NCBI GenBank assembly: GCA_963770315.1
Contig: CAVYPC010000002.1
Location: 1,860,001-1,924,000 of the forward strand
Reading direction: 5' to 3'
Source of the DNA: VRUE01 sp963770315
GTDB lineage: Bacteria; Actinomycetota; Thermoleophilia; Solirubrobacterales; 70-9
Length of the DNA: 64,000 nucleotides
Made by a program: the position numbers and the translations under genes
Notes under the pieces: generated by a model
What the model was told of the DNA's origin: nothing
The model's input: the letters and a program-made list of their open reading frames with translations, nothing else
The model's database searches: none
Part shown: positions 8,542-16,192 of the stretch, piece after piece
Position numbering within the stretch: the first letter of the stretch is position 1
Layout of the letters: every line of letters begins with the position of its first letter

Positions 8542-8547
8542 AGGGTA
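8542..8547 (-). promoter_or_regulatory. -10 box (TACCCT) of ispH, leaderless type
   Basis: TACCCT on the minus strand ends six bases before the ispH ATG. There is no room for a Shine-Dalgarno leader, so the message probably starts at the initiation codon. Confidence 0.5.
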
Positions 8548-8580
8548 CCGGTGGCGGCCTTGCGGCCGGGCCCACCGGAC

Positions 8581-8609
8581 TTGGCCCGGCGAAGCGCCAT
8601 AGCTAGCCT
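8581..8609 (+). promoter_or_regulatory. Promoter of the WS/DGAT-fxsA operon
   Basis: TTGGCC (8581-8586) and TAGCCT (8604-8609) are separated by 17 bases, a sigma70-like arrangement. The -10 box ends six bases before the ATG, predicting a leaderless message. It stands in an 80-base divergent region shared with ispH. Confidence 0.6.
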
Positions 8610-8615
8610 TGCAGG

Positions 8616-10031
8616 ATGAAGACCGCCGGAGACCACCTGGAGCGCCTCAGCTCCACCGACGCCTCGTTCCTCACCAACGAGACCTCGGCGAGCCACATGC
8701 ACATCGGCGGCATCCTGATCTTCGAGGGTCCGCCGCCGCGCTACGTCGACCTGGTCGAGCACGTGCGGGGGAAGCTGGACCAGGTCCCCCGCTTTCGCCA
8801 GCGCCTCGTCGTGCCGCCGCTGGAGGCCGGCCGGCCACTCTGGGCCGACGACGTCAACTTCAACCTCAGCTATCACATCCGCCACACGGCGCTGCCCGAC
8901 CCCGGCGGCGAGGCGCAGCTGAAGCGGCTCGCCGCCCGCGTCTTCTCGCAACAGCTCGACCGCTCCAAGCCGCTCTGGGAGATGTGGCTGGTGCAGGGCC
9001 TCGAGCGCGACCGCTTCGCCCTACTGACCAAGACCCATCACGCCGCGGTCGATGGGATCGCCGGGGTCGACATCGGCACCGTCCTCTTCGACCTCGAGCC
9101 GATCCCCGAGCCGGCCCCGGTGGAGGACGGCTGGCGGCCCCAGGCAGCGCCGACCACGACCGACCTGGTCGCGCGCGGCGCCACCGAGCTGGCGACGGCG
9201 CCGGTGAAGCTGGCGGAGCGCGCGGTGGACGCGGTGCGCCACCCGGAGACGACCGCGCGGCGGGCGGTGGAGGCGCTGGAGGGAATCGGCGAGGTCGTCG
9301 GGGCATTTGCCGACCCGGCTCCCGACGTGCCGCTCAATCGCCAGATCGGACCGCACCGCCGCTTCACCTGGACCCGCTCGGAGCTGGCGACCTTCAAACG
9401 GATCAAGGACAGCCTCGGCGGGACGGTCAACGACGTTGTGCTCGCCGTGGTCACCGGGGCGCTGCGCAAATGGCTGCAGACGCGCGGCATCCGTACCGAG
9501 GGCCTGGAGCTGCGCGCCCTGGTGCCGGTCTCGATCCGCAGCGCCGACGAGCGCGGCGAGCTGGGCAACAAGCTCGCCGCGATGCGCGGGCCGCTGCCGG
9601 TCTACGTCGAGGATCCGGCGCGGCGCCTGCGCGTGGTCAGCGAGCAGATGGCGGGGGTGAAGCGCTCCAAGCAGGCGCTCGGCGCGGAAGTGATCTCGCG
9701 CTTCAACGACTTCGCCCCGCCGACGCTGCTCGCCCAGGCGGCGAGGATCAACTTCTCGACCCGGCTCTTCAACCTGATCGTCACCAACGTCCCCGGCCCG
9801 CAGATGCCCCTCTACGTGTTGGGGCGCCAGCTGGAAGAGGTCTTCCCGGTCGCCTTCCTCCCCCAGAACCATGCCCTGGCGGTGGCGATCATGAGCTACA
9901 ACGGCCGCGTCTGCTTCGGCCTGCTCGCCGATTACGACTCGATGGAGGACGTCGAAACGATCGCCGCCGGCATCGACGAGTCGCTGGAAGAGCTTGAGCA
10001 GGCCGCTGCCGCCGCCGCGGCCCCGGCCTGA
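8616..10031 (+). CDS. Wax ester synthase / diacylglycerol O-acyltransferase (WS/DGAT family)
   Basis: 471 residues, typical. The catalytic HHXXXDG motif is present as HHAAVDG near residue 141, and the family markers SSTDASFL near the N-terminus and NFSTRLFNLIVTNVPGPQMP near 380 are seen. These enzymes esterify fatty acyl-CoA to diacylglycerol or long alcohols at the inner membrane face, storing carbon as lipid droplets. Actinobacteria usually have several paralogues, so the substrate cannot be told. fxsA follows after three bases. Confidence 0.93.
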   Translation: MKTAGDHLERLSSTDASFLTNETSASHMHIGGILIFEGPPPRYVDLVEHVRGKLDQVPRFRQRLVVPPLEAGRPLWADDVNFNLSYHIRHTALPDPGGEAQLKRLAARVFSQQLDRSKPLWEMWLVQGLERDRFALLTKTHHAAVDGIAGVDIGTVLFDLEPIPEPAPVEDGWRPQAAPTTTDLVARGATELATAPVKLAERAVDAVRHPETTARRAVEALEGIGEVVGAFADPAPDVPLNRQIGPHRRFTWTRSELATFKRIKDSLGGTVNDVVLAVVTGALRKWLQTRGIRTEGLELRALVPVSIRSADERGELGNKLAAMRGPLPVYVEDPARRLRVVSEQMAGVKRSKQALGAEVISRFNDFAPPTLLAQAARINFSTRLFNLIVTNVPGPQMPLYVLGRQLEEVFPVAFLPQNHALAVAIMSYNGRVCFGLLADYDSMEDVETIAAGIDESLEELEQAAAAAAAPA

Positions 10032-10034
10032 GCC

Positions 10035-10514
10035 GTGGGCCTGCTCGTAGTCCTCTTCATCGTCGTCCCGATCGTCGAGCTGTACGTGATCATCCAGGTC
10101 GGTGAGCTGATCGGCCTCTGGCCGACGCTGGCGCTGCTGCTGGCCGACGCGCTGCTCGGCGCGCTGCTGCTGCGCCATCAAGGCCGGGGCGCCTGGCGCC
10201 GCTTCAACCAGGCGCTCGCCGAGCGCCGCTTCCCGGGCCGCGAGGTAGCCGACGGCCTGATGATCGCGGTCGGCGCCACCCTGCTGCTGACGCCGGGCTT
10301 CGTCACCGACATCTTCGGCTTCCTGCTCCTTCTCCCCCCGAGCCGCGCGATCGTCCGCCGCCTCCTGCGCTCCTACGCAGCCCACCGCTTCGTCGTCGTG
10401 GGCGTCGGCGGCAGCCGTGGAGCACCCCCGCGTCAAGGCTCACCCGGCCGCCCCTACGACTTCGACGGCACCGCCGAGGAGATCGACGAGGACGACCCGC
10501 AGCTTCCTCGCTAG
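10035..10514 (+). CDS. fxsA: FxsA family membrane protein
   Basis: 159 residues from a GTG placed three bases after the previous stop. The FxsA domain is clear: FIVVPIVELYVIIQVGELIG, then LADALLGALLLRHQG and LLLTPGFVTDIFGFLLLLPP, forming three or four membrane helices. In E. coli FxsA is a cytoplasmic membrane protein that relieves exclusion of phage T7 by the F plasmid; its normal job is unknown. The C-terminal 50 residues are polar and acidic. Confidence 0.88.
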   Translation: MGLLVVLFIVVPIVELYVIIQVGELIGLWPTLALLLADALLGALLLRHQGRGAWRRFNQALAERRFPGREVADGLMIAVGATLLLTPGFVTDIFGFLLLLPPSRAIVRRLLRSYAAHRFVVVGVGGSRGAPPRQGSPGRPYDFDGTAEEIDEDDPQLPR

Positions 10515-10551
10515 TTCACGGTACATTCCCTTAGCGAAATGGGATGATTGA

Positions 10552-11040
10552 GTGTTCGTGGACGCACTAGAACGGATCCTGGAAGTCCTGGAACGGATTG
10601 CGAGCCCCCGAGAACTGACCCTTCTGGCCCTCGCGGCGACGATGGTCGTCTTCGGCGCCGCAGCCGGGCTTACCGACACCGTCGCCATCGCGCTGATCGT
10701 GATCGGCTCGGGGATGTTCTTCATCGGAATCTTCCTCCCCGTCCTGACCGAGTTCCAGATCGGCCCGAGCGGCTTCTCGGCGAAGCTGCGCGAGCGCGAC
10801 CGGGAGGTTCAGGAAACCCTCGAACCCCATACCGACGGCCTGATGCGCGCCGCGGCCCTGCTCGCCGGAAGCCCCGATGCCGGAAGGGAGCTCCTCAACC
10901 GCGCCCTGGTCGAGACCTACCTGCAATGGCAGCAGGCCAAGCGCGACGGCCCCGCCGAGGTGGTGCTCAGGCACCTCGAGGATCTCGCCCCAGCGCTGGC
11001 GGCCAATCCATCGGCACCTGCGCCCGGGGAGGCCCTGTGA
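10552..11040 (+). CDS. Two-helix membrane protein of unknown function
   Basis: 162 residues from GTG at 10552. Two hydrophobic segments (residues 22-43 and 45-68) are followed by a soluble part with FSAKLRERDREVQ and a helical C-terminus (LLNRALVETYLQWQQAKR). No family recognised. Its stop overlaps the next gene start (GTGA), so the two genes form a coupled pair. A second, longer reading frame across the same bases is rich in Arg/Pro and is not coding here. Confidence 0.6.
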   Translation: MFVDALERILEVLERIASPRELTLLALAATMVVFGAAAGLTDTVAIALIVIGSGMFFIGIFLPVLTEFQIGPSGFSAKLRERDREVQETLEPHTDGLMRAAALLAGSPDAGRELLNRALVETYLQWQQAKRDGPAEVVLRHLEDLAPALAANPSAPAPGEAL

Positions 11041-11564
11041 ACGACCTGGGCACCCCGCCGCCTGACTGGGACAGGATCTTCGATCGCGCCCATCGGCGAA
11101 TAGCCGGCCGCCTGCTGCTGGTCGGCGCAGTCGGAGGCTTCTGCGCACTGCTGCTGCTCGGCGGAGGCCTGTCGGCCCAGGGCGCGGTCTCGCTGGGGAT
11201 CGGCGGTCACCCCGCCAAGCCAGACGCCGTCCATGCCGCGACGAAGGCAAAGGCCAAGGTAGGGGCAGTGGCGCGCCACCGGAAGCGGGCGGCAAGCGCC
11301 GAGCTACACGCGGCATCCAGGAAGAGGCGGGACGAAACGATCCCGAAGGAAACGAACAAGCACGCCGCCAAGCACCGCCAATGGAACCCCTGCGCGGGCA
11401 AATCGGGCTCGAGCGCCGAACAGCAGTACTGCGAAGACCTGGACGGCAGCGCCACCGCTGAAGGAACGGGTGCCTCCTCAGATGCGGTCGACCCGGGGGA
11501 CCAGACCAACAGCGATCAGCAGGCCACTCCGCCGAAGACCACTGAGGTCGCCCCCACCGGCTAG
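11037..11564 (+). CDS. Single-pass membrane protein with basic, disordered extracellular part
   Basis: 175 residues from the GTG overlapping the previous stop. One transmembrane helix (LLLVGAVGGFCALLLLGGGL, about residues 25-44) is followed by a low-complexity Ala/Lys/Arg stretch, a small Cys-containing part (WNPCAGKSG and YCEDLDG) and an acidic, Thr/Pro-rich tail. The layout suggests a type II membrane protein with an outside tail that may carry a disulfide. Function unknown. A strong hairpin follows the stop. Confidence 0.6.
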   Translation: MNDLGTPPPDWDRIFDRAHRRIAGRLLLVGAVGGFCALLLLGGGLSAQGAVSLGIGGHPAKPDAVHAATKAKAKVGAVARHRKRAASAELHAASRKRRDETIPKETNKHAAKHRQWNPCAGKSGSSAEQQYCEDLDGSATAEGTGASSDAVDPGDQTNSDQQATPPKTTEVAPTG

Positions 11565-11576
11565 ACGAGGAAGGCC

Positions 11577-11615
11577 GCTGCGCCAAGCCCAGACAGTGTC
11601 CGGGCTTGGCGCAGC
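11577..11615. terminator. Bidirectional terminator-like hairpin
   Basis: Perfect 14-base arms (11577-11590 and 11602-11615) with an 11-base loop lie between two convergent genes. There is no U-run on either strand, as is common for actinobacterial terminators. Confidence 0.6.
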
Positions 11616-11637
11616 TCGCTGTGAATCGAACCGGCTG

Positions 11638-12516
11638 CTATCCGGTTACGGCCCACGTTCCCCAGACAAACCCGGAGAAGCCGGAATCGACAAGCAAGGC
11701 ACCGGCTTTGGAAGCCCCAGGTTTACTAACAAGTTGTCCATTGCCCGGATCTTCAATCTTTGGAGGTTCGCTTAAAGAGAAAAATTCCCTCACATACACG
11801 CAGAGATGACCTTTAGCAGCTTTAGGATCTTCAGCCGTGCCCGGGCATTCAGCAGGCGGGCTGGCAGTAAGGGCCGCAGCGGTTTTCGACGCAGTAGCCG
11901 CCGCGGAGAGCGTGAGTTTTCCCGTTTCAATGCTCACGATGGTGGTGCCAGCCGGGATGCCTTCGCCGGAGATTTGATCACCGACCGCAAAGAGACCACC
12001 ACTTCTGGAGAAGTTTTCTACCGTGGCAGAGCCACTAGCTAGATCACCGGCACCGGTACCGTCACTTGCAAGATGAACTTTACTTGCGTCGAGCGGTGCT
12101 TTAAGGGGGACATTGAAAGAGAGCGTCGTAGCATTTTCGCTCAGGAGCATCCACGATCCGGTCTCGGTCGCGCCGCTGGGAAGGGTGCCACCCGCGGTCC
12201 AGGGTGAGCCGGGCGCACCGGGCGCGCCGGCATCGCCCTTGGGTCCCTGGGGACCCAAGGGGCCCGCCGGCCCGGCCGGTCCCGCCGGCCCGGAAGCGCC
12301 ATCCTTACCGGCCGCGCCGGGACTGCCGGGACTGCCACTCTTACCGGCGAATTTTTTCGCAATGCTTTCCACTTCTTTTTTCTGTTTGGCGGTCAGAGCG
12401 CCGCCGCCCTTGGCCAGAGCGGCGCCTCCTCCTACCGCCAGGACCAGCGCCAGGCAGGCGATGATCATGGGAGCGCTGATGCCGCCCCGCAGTCTTTCCA
12501 CGATGGATGCGAACAT
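11638..12516 (-). CDS. Collagen-like surface protein
   Basis: 292 residues. A hydrophobic export segment (residues 13-35) is followed by a short helical linker (LTAKQKKEVESIAKKFAGK) that could trimerise, then 15 uninterrupted Gly-X-Y triplets from Gly61 to about residue 105. The remaining 190 residues are beta-rich with two cysteines (PPAECPG and GHLCVYV). The pattern is that of bacterial collagen-like proteins with a C-terminal globular head; attachment or matrix functions are inferred. No cell-wall sorting signal is visible. Confidence 0.82.
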   Translation of the reverse strand: MFASIVERLRGGISAPMIIACLALVLAVGGGAALAKGGGALTAKQKKEVESIAKKFAGKSGSPGSPGAAGKDGASGPAGPAGPAGPLGPQGPKGDAGAPGAPGSPWTAGGTLPSGATETGSWMLLSENATTLSFNVPLKAPLDASKVHLASDGTGAGDLASGSATVENFSRSGGLFAVGDQISGEGIPAGTTIVSIETGKLTLSAAATASKTAAALTASPPAECPGTAEDPKAAKGHLCVYVREFFSLSEPPKIEDPGNGQLVSKPGASKAGALLVDSGFSGFVWGTWAVTG

Positions 12517-12590
12517 GCGTTCTCGTTCTCCTTGTCCCTGTCGGAATTACGCGATCTGAAAACCCAGTTCAGACCGCAATAGAGCGTTCA

Positions 12591-12842
12591 GTGTACCCGT
12601 TGAACACACCAAGAAGCGCATCCGAGCGGTCGGAGATTCGCTCGGGGTACGGCCACGGTCTCTGCGATAGCTGCGCCCACCAGCAGCTGGTCCCCAACAC
12701 GCGGGGGTCGGTCTTCAGCCTCTGCCGGCGCTCGCGCGAGGACCCGGCCTACCCGCGCTATCCGCGGGTGCCGGTCCTCGACTGCTCGGGATACGAGGGC
12801 GTTAGCTCGCCGCCATCGGGTCGGGCTCGCCCAGCTTCGTGA
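12591..12842 (+). CDS. Small Cys-rich protein (CxxC ... C ... C)
   Basis: About 84 residues if the GTG at 12591 is used; a TTG at 12600 is an alternative and the start is uncertain. The core is GLCDSCAHQQLVPNTRGSVF, then SLCRRSREDPAYPRYPRVPV and LDCSGY. Four cysteines (CxxC, C, C) suggest a zinc or Fe-S site. I believe that small proteins with this core recur in related actinobacteria, but could not search. Its 3' end overlaps the convergent cupin gene by 41 bases, which is unusual and makes the tail (GVSSPPSGRARPAS) doubtful. Confidence 0.5.
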   Translation: MYPLNTPRSASERSEIRSGYGHGLCDSCAHQQLVPNTRGSVFSLCRRSREDPAYPRYPRVPVLDCSGYEGVSSPPSGRARPAS

Positions 12843-13197
12843 TGTCCGGGGCGTCGTAGGCCTCGCCCACCTTGCCGCCCAGCACGAGGATGCGGATGCC
12901 CTCCTCGCCCGGCCAGACCTTGCGGGTCACGCCGGGGCCGACCCGGACCACGTGGTCGGCGTCGAGCGGGAAGCGCTCCCCCTCGATCTCGATCTCGCCG
13001 CTGCCCTTGAGGGTCACGTAGACCTCCTCCTGGCCGTCCTGCTCGTGATCGTGCACGGGGTAGTTGTCGTAGTTGGCCGGCATGTCGATGATCTGCATGC
13101 CAAACGATTCGACCCCGAGCTCCGCTCGAGCGCGTTTGAAGGCACCGCCGAACACGGCCTCCATCTCGTCGATCCTCTTTACCGCGTAGGTACTCAT
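12802..13197 (-). CDS. Cupin domain protein
   Basis: 131 residues forming one small beta-barrel. Cupin motif 1 is visible as YPVHDHEQDGQEEVYVTLKG and motif 2 as FPLDADHVVRVGPGVTRKVW. The usual metal ligands His, His and Glu of motif 1 are present, but the His of motif 2 is not clear. Such proteins bind or isomerise small molecules. It is divergent from a TetR gene with a perfect palindrome between them, so it is probably the regulated target. Confidence 0.8.
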   Translation of the reverse strand: MSTYAVKRIDEMEAVFGGAFKRARAELGVESFGMQIIDMPANYDNYPVHDHEQDGQEEVYVTLKGSGEIEIEGERFPLDADHVVRVGPGVTRKVWPGEEGIRILVLGGKVGEAYDAPDITKLGEPDPMAAS

Positions 13198-13262
13198 TTG
13201 CTTCGTCCTCCCGGTCGGTGCGGCCCCGGTTGGGCCGGCTCGGCCGCAAGCCTAGTCGATTT

Positions 13263-13278
13263 GCACGAACGTTCGTGC
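13263..13278. promoter_or_regulatory. Probable TetR operator
   Basis: GCACGAACGTTCGTGC is a perfect 16-base palindrome in the 101-base region between the cupin and TetR genes. It lies between the likely -35 region and the -10 box of tetR, so binding would block the TetR promoter and could repress the cupin too. Confidence 0.75.
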
Positions 13279-13285
13279 TTTTCTG

Positions 13286-13291
13286 TAGCCT
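13286..13291 (+). promoter_or_regulatory. -10 box (TAGCCT) of the tetR gene, leaderless type
   Basis: TAGCCT ends seven bases before the ATG at 13299 and directly follows the palindrome. No ribosome binding site is visible. Confidence 0.45.
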
Positions 13292-13298
13292 GAGCTCG

Positions 13299-13913
13299 AT
13301 GGGTGCCGCAGCCAAGCCCCGCGACGCGACGGGCATCGAGCCGAGCAGGGGTGCCAAGGGCGCCGCGACCCGGGCGGCGATCCTCGACCGCGCGGTCGAC
13401 CTGGCCTCGGTCGAGGGCCTCGAGGGGCTGACGATCGGCCGCCTCTCGGCGGAGCTGGAGATGAGCAAGAGCGGCCTCTTCTCGCACTTCGGCTCCAAGC
13501 AGGAGCTGCAGCTGGCCACGGTCGGGGCGGCGGCGCAGCGCTTCCGGCGGATGGTGATCGAGCCGGCTGCCCACGCCCCCGACGGCGCGCCCCGAATGCG
13601 GGCGATGGCGAACGCCTACCTCACCCACCTCGAAGACAGCGCCTTCTCCGGCGGCTGCTTCTGGGGGGCGGCCTCCGCCGAGTACGACGACCGGCCGGGC
13701 CCGGTGCGCGACGCGATCGCCGCCGCCCTCGACGGCTGGCTGGGCGAGCTCGAGCGCCAGGCGGCCCTGGCCGGCCTCGAGGAGCCGGGCCGCACCGCCT
13801 TCGAGCTCTACGCGCTGGTGATGGGCGCCAACTCCCGCTACCGCATCGCCCGCGACCGCCGCGTCTTCGCCTATGCCCGCAGCGCGGTCGAACGACTCAT
13901 CGACCCCGCTTGA
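13299..13913 (+). CDS. TetR family transcriptional regulator
   Basis: 204 residues from the ATG at 13299. The N-terminal HTH is typical: ATRAAILDRAVDLASVEGLE, then LTIGRLSAELEMSKSGLFSH and FGSKQELQLATV. The C-terminal part (GGCFWGAASAEYDDRPGPVR) matches the TetR_C ligand-binding domain seen in regulators of the YcdC/RutR-like group. The chosen start is the first ATG after the TAGCCT box. The divergent cupin and the palindrome between them suggest local autoregulation. The ligand is unknown. Confidence 0.88.
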   Translation: MGAAAKPRDATGIEPSRGAKGAATRAAILDRAVDLASVEGLEGLTIGRLSAELEMSKSGLFSHFGSKQELQLATVGAAAQRFRRMVIEPAAHAPDGAPRMRAMANAYLTHLEDSAFSGGCFWGAASAEYDDRPGPVRDAIAAALDGWLGELERQAALAGLEEPGRTAFELYALVMGANSRYRIARDRRVFAYARSAVERLIDPA

Positions 13914-13962
13914 TGCCGCAAAACGCGGCTGCGATACGGGGCCCAGCCGCCTCGTTCATAGC

Positions 13963-13968
13963 TAGCTT
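13963..13968 (+). promoter_or_regulatory. -10 box (TAGCTT) of recD2, leaderless type
   Basis: TAGCTT ends six bases before the GTG of recD2 in a 61-base intergenic region. Confidence 0.45.
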
Positions 13969-13974
13969 TGTCGT

Positions 13975-16134
13975 GTGAGCAACCCCGCGACCCTCTTCGA
14001 CGCCGACGCGGCCGCCTTCACCGGGACGGTCGAGGTGCTGGGCGTCATCTTCAGCGCCGAGGACGACGGCTACGCGGTGCTGGAGGTGCAGGACGCCGAG
14101 TCGGGCGAGGGCTTTGCCCTGGTCGGCCCGGTCGCCCACCTGGGCGCCGGCGACCGGGCGGAAGTGAGCGGCGACTGGCAGACGCACTCGCGCTACGGCC
14201 GGCAGCTGAAGGCGCGCGGAGCGCTGCCACTCGATCCCGCCGATCGCGCGGGGCAGATCGCCTACCTGACCACCTTGCGCCACATCGGGCCGGCCCGCGC
14301 CGAGCGGCTGGTCGACGAGCACGGCGAGGGGGTGCTGGGGGCGATCGCCGCCGACCCCGCCGGCGTCTTCAGCGGGCTGCGCGGGGTCAGCGCCGCCCAG
14401 GCCGCGGCGGCGGCCGACTCGTGGCATGCCTCGCGCGCGGTCCGCGACCTCCACGTGCAGCTCGCGCCGCACGGCCTCGCCCACCTGGCGGCGCCGATCC
14501 ACGCCCGCTTCGGCGAGCACTCGCTGACCGTCCTGCACGAGGACCCTTACCGGTTGACCGAGGTCGCCGGGGTCGGCTTCGCCCGCGCCGACAAGATCGC
14601 CCTCGCCGCCGACGTGCCGCCCGAGTCCGAGCGGCGGGCCCAGGCGGCGGCGGTTTTCGCCCTCACCGAGGCCGAGCAGCAGGGCAACTCCTTCCTGCCG
14701 GTCGACGAGCTGAACCGCCGCACCGCGAAGCTGGTCGGCCTGCAGCCGGATCCCGACGTGCCGGCGCAGGCTCGGGGGCTGCTGCTCGACGAAGGCCGCG
14801 CCTATCGCGAGCTGACCCACGCCAGCGAGGTCGCCGTCGCCGCGACGCTCGCCGCCCGTGCCGCCGCTGGTCCCCACCTCGACCACGACCCCGGCAACTC
14901 GCCGCCCGGCGACGTCGAGGAGGAGGCCGAGCTGACCGACGAGCAGTGGGCGGCTGTGCGCGGGGCCTTCGCGGCGCGGATCTCGGTGCTGACCGGCGGC
15001 CCGGGCGTCGGCAAGACGGCCTGCACCAAGGCGATCGTCGCCGAGGCCGAGCGCGCCGGCGTCTCGATCGCCCTCTGCGCGCCGACCGGCCGCGCCGCCC
15101 GGCGGCTCGAGGAGGCGACCGGCCACGAGGCGCAGACGATCCACCGCATGCTCGAGTGGATGCCCGGCCGCGAGCCCGGCTTCAGGCCCGGCCACCCGCT
15201 GCCGGCGGACCTGGCGATCGTCGACGAGGCCTCGATGCTGAACCTGCGGCTGATCGAGGTGCTGCTGGGCGGGCTCGCCGAGACGACCCACGTCGTCTTC
15301 GTCGGCGACGCCGACCAGCTGCCGCCGATCGGCGCCGGCAAGCCCTTCGAGGACCTGATCGCCGCCGAGGTCGCTGCCGTCGTCCGGCTCACCCAGATCT
15401 TCCGCCAGGCGGCGCGCTCGATGATCACCACCGCGGCCCACGAGATCAACCAGGGGCGCCCGCCGCACCTGCAGCCGCTGGAGGACCAGGACCATGACTT
15501 CTTCTTCATCGACCGGCCGAGCCCCGAGCGGGCGCTTGAGACGGTGGTCGAGGTGGTCGCCGAGCGGGCGCCGACGAGCTTCGGCGTCGACCCGATCCGC
15601 GAGGTACAGGTGCTGGCACCGATGTACAAGGGGGCAGTCGGGATCGACGCGCTGAACGAGCGCCTGCAGGCGCGGCTCAACCCCGACGGGCGGGCGGCGG
15701 TGAGCGAGCGCTTCCGGATCGGCGACCGGCTGATCCAGACCCGCAACTCGCACGAGCTGGGGTTGATGAACGGCTCGATCGTCTTCCTCCGTGCCGACGA
15801 CCCCGCGGAAGAGTCGATCGTCGTCGACACCGACGAGGGCGGCTCGCTGACCATCCCCTACGGGGAGACGGCGACCCTGCGCCTCGCCTACGCGATCTCG
15901 GTGCACAAGGCCCAGGGCTGCGAGGTGCCGGTGGTGGTCGGCGTCTGCCACCGCTCCCACGCCCGCATGCTGACCCGCCCCCTGCTCTACACGGCAATCA
16001 CCCGCGCCCGCAGCAGCTGCGTCCTGATCGGCGACCCCGCCGCCCTGGAGATGGCAGTCCGCCGCGACGACAGCGGCACCCGCCACTCGGGCCTGGCAGA
16101 GCGCCTGCGAACCGCGCCGGCGGCCGTCGAGTAG
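13975..16134 (+). CDS. recD2: RecD2-type ATP-dependent DNA helicase
   Basis: 719 residues from GTG, typical of RecD2. An N-terminal OB-like domain (TGTVEVLGVIFSAEDDGYAV) and helix-hairpin-helix segments (TLRHIGPARAERLVDEHG and VAGVGFARADKIAL) precede the SF1B helicase core. Walker A is GGPGVGKT near residue 341, Walker B VDEASML near 416, and later motifs include GDADQLPPIG, TQIFRQA and AYAISVHKAQGCE. RecD2 is a 5'-3' helicase acting in recombination and repair outside RecBCD. No recB or recC is near. A 19-base inverted repeat follows the stop. Confidence 0.94.
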   Translation: MSNPATLFDADAAAFTGTVEVLGVIFSAEDDGYAVLEVQDAESGEGFALVGPVAHLGAGDRAEVSGDWQTHSRYGRQLKARGALPLDPADRAGQIAYLTTLRHIGPARAERLVDEHGEGVLGAIAADPAGVFSGLRGVSAAQAAAAADSWHASRAVRDLHVQLAPHGLAHLAAPIHARFGEHSLTVLHEDPYRLTEVAGVGFARADKIALAADVPPESERRAQAAAVFALTEAEQQGNSFLPVDELNRRTAKLVGLQPDPDVPAQARGLLLDEGRAYRELTHASEVAVAATLAARAAAGPHLDHDPGNSPPGDVEEEAELTDEQWAAVRGAFAARISVLTGGPGVGKTACTKAIVAEAERAGVSIALCAPTGRAARRLEEATGHEAQTIHRMLEWMPGREPGFRPGHPLPADLAIVDEASMLNLRLIEVLLGGLAETTHVVFVGDADQLPPIGAGKPFEDLIAAEVAAVVRLTQIFRQAARSMITTAAHEINQGRPPHLQPLEDQDHDFFFIDRPSPERALETVVEVVAERAPTSFGVDPIREVQVLAPMYKGAVGIDALNERLQARLNPDGRAAVSERFRIGDRLIQTRNSHELGLMNGSIVFLRADDPAEESIVVDTDEGGSLTIPYGETATLRLAYAISVHKAQGCEVPVVVGVCHRSHARMLTRPLLYTAITRARSSCVLIGDPAALEMAVRRDDSGTRHSGLAERLRTAPAAVE

Positions 16135-16144
16135 CCCGCGGCGC

Positions 16145-16190
16145 CGATTGCAGCATTGTCCCCACGGTAGGGGGGACAATGCTGCAATCG
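16145..16190. repeat. Perfect 19-base inverted repeat ending two bases before a start codon
   Basis: Arms at 16145-16163 and 16172-16190 are perfectly complementary with an eight-base loop. The hairpin starts ten bases after the recD2 stop and ends two bases before the ATG of the next gene. It could terminate recD2, act as an operator, or mask initiation of the downstream gene. Confidence 0.8.
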
Positions 16191-16192
16191 AC

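Noticed and set aside
10548..11564. Single 338-codon gene spanning both membrane protein genes
   Set aside because: Its first half is Arg/Pro-rich noise overlapping a frame with clear membrane helices; only the second half is coding and has its own overlapping GTG.
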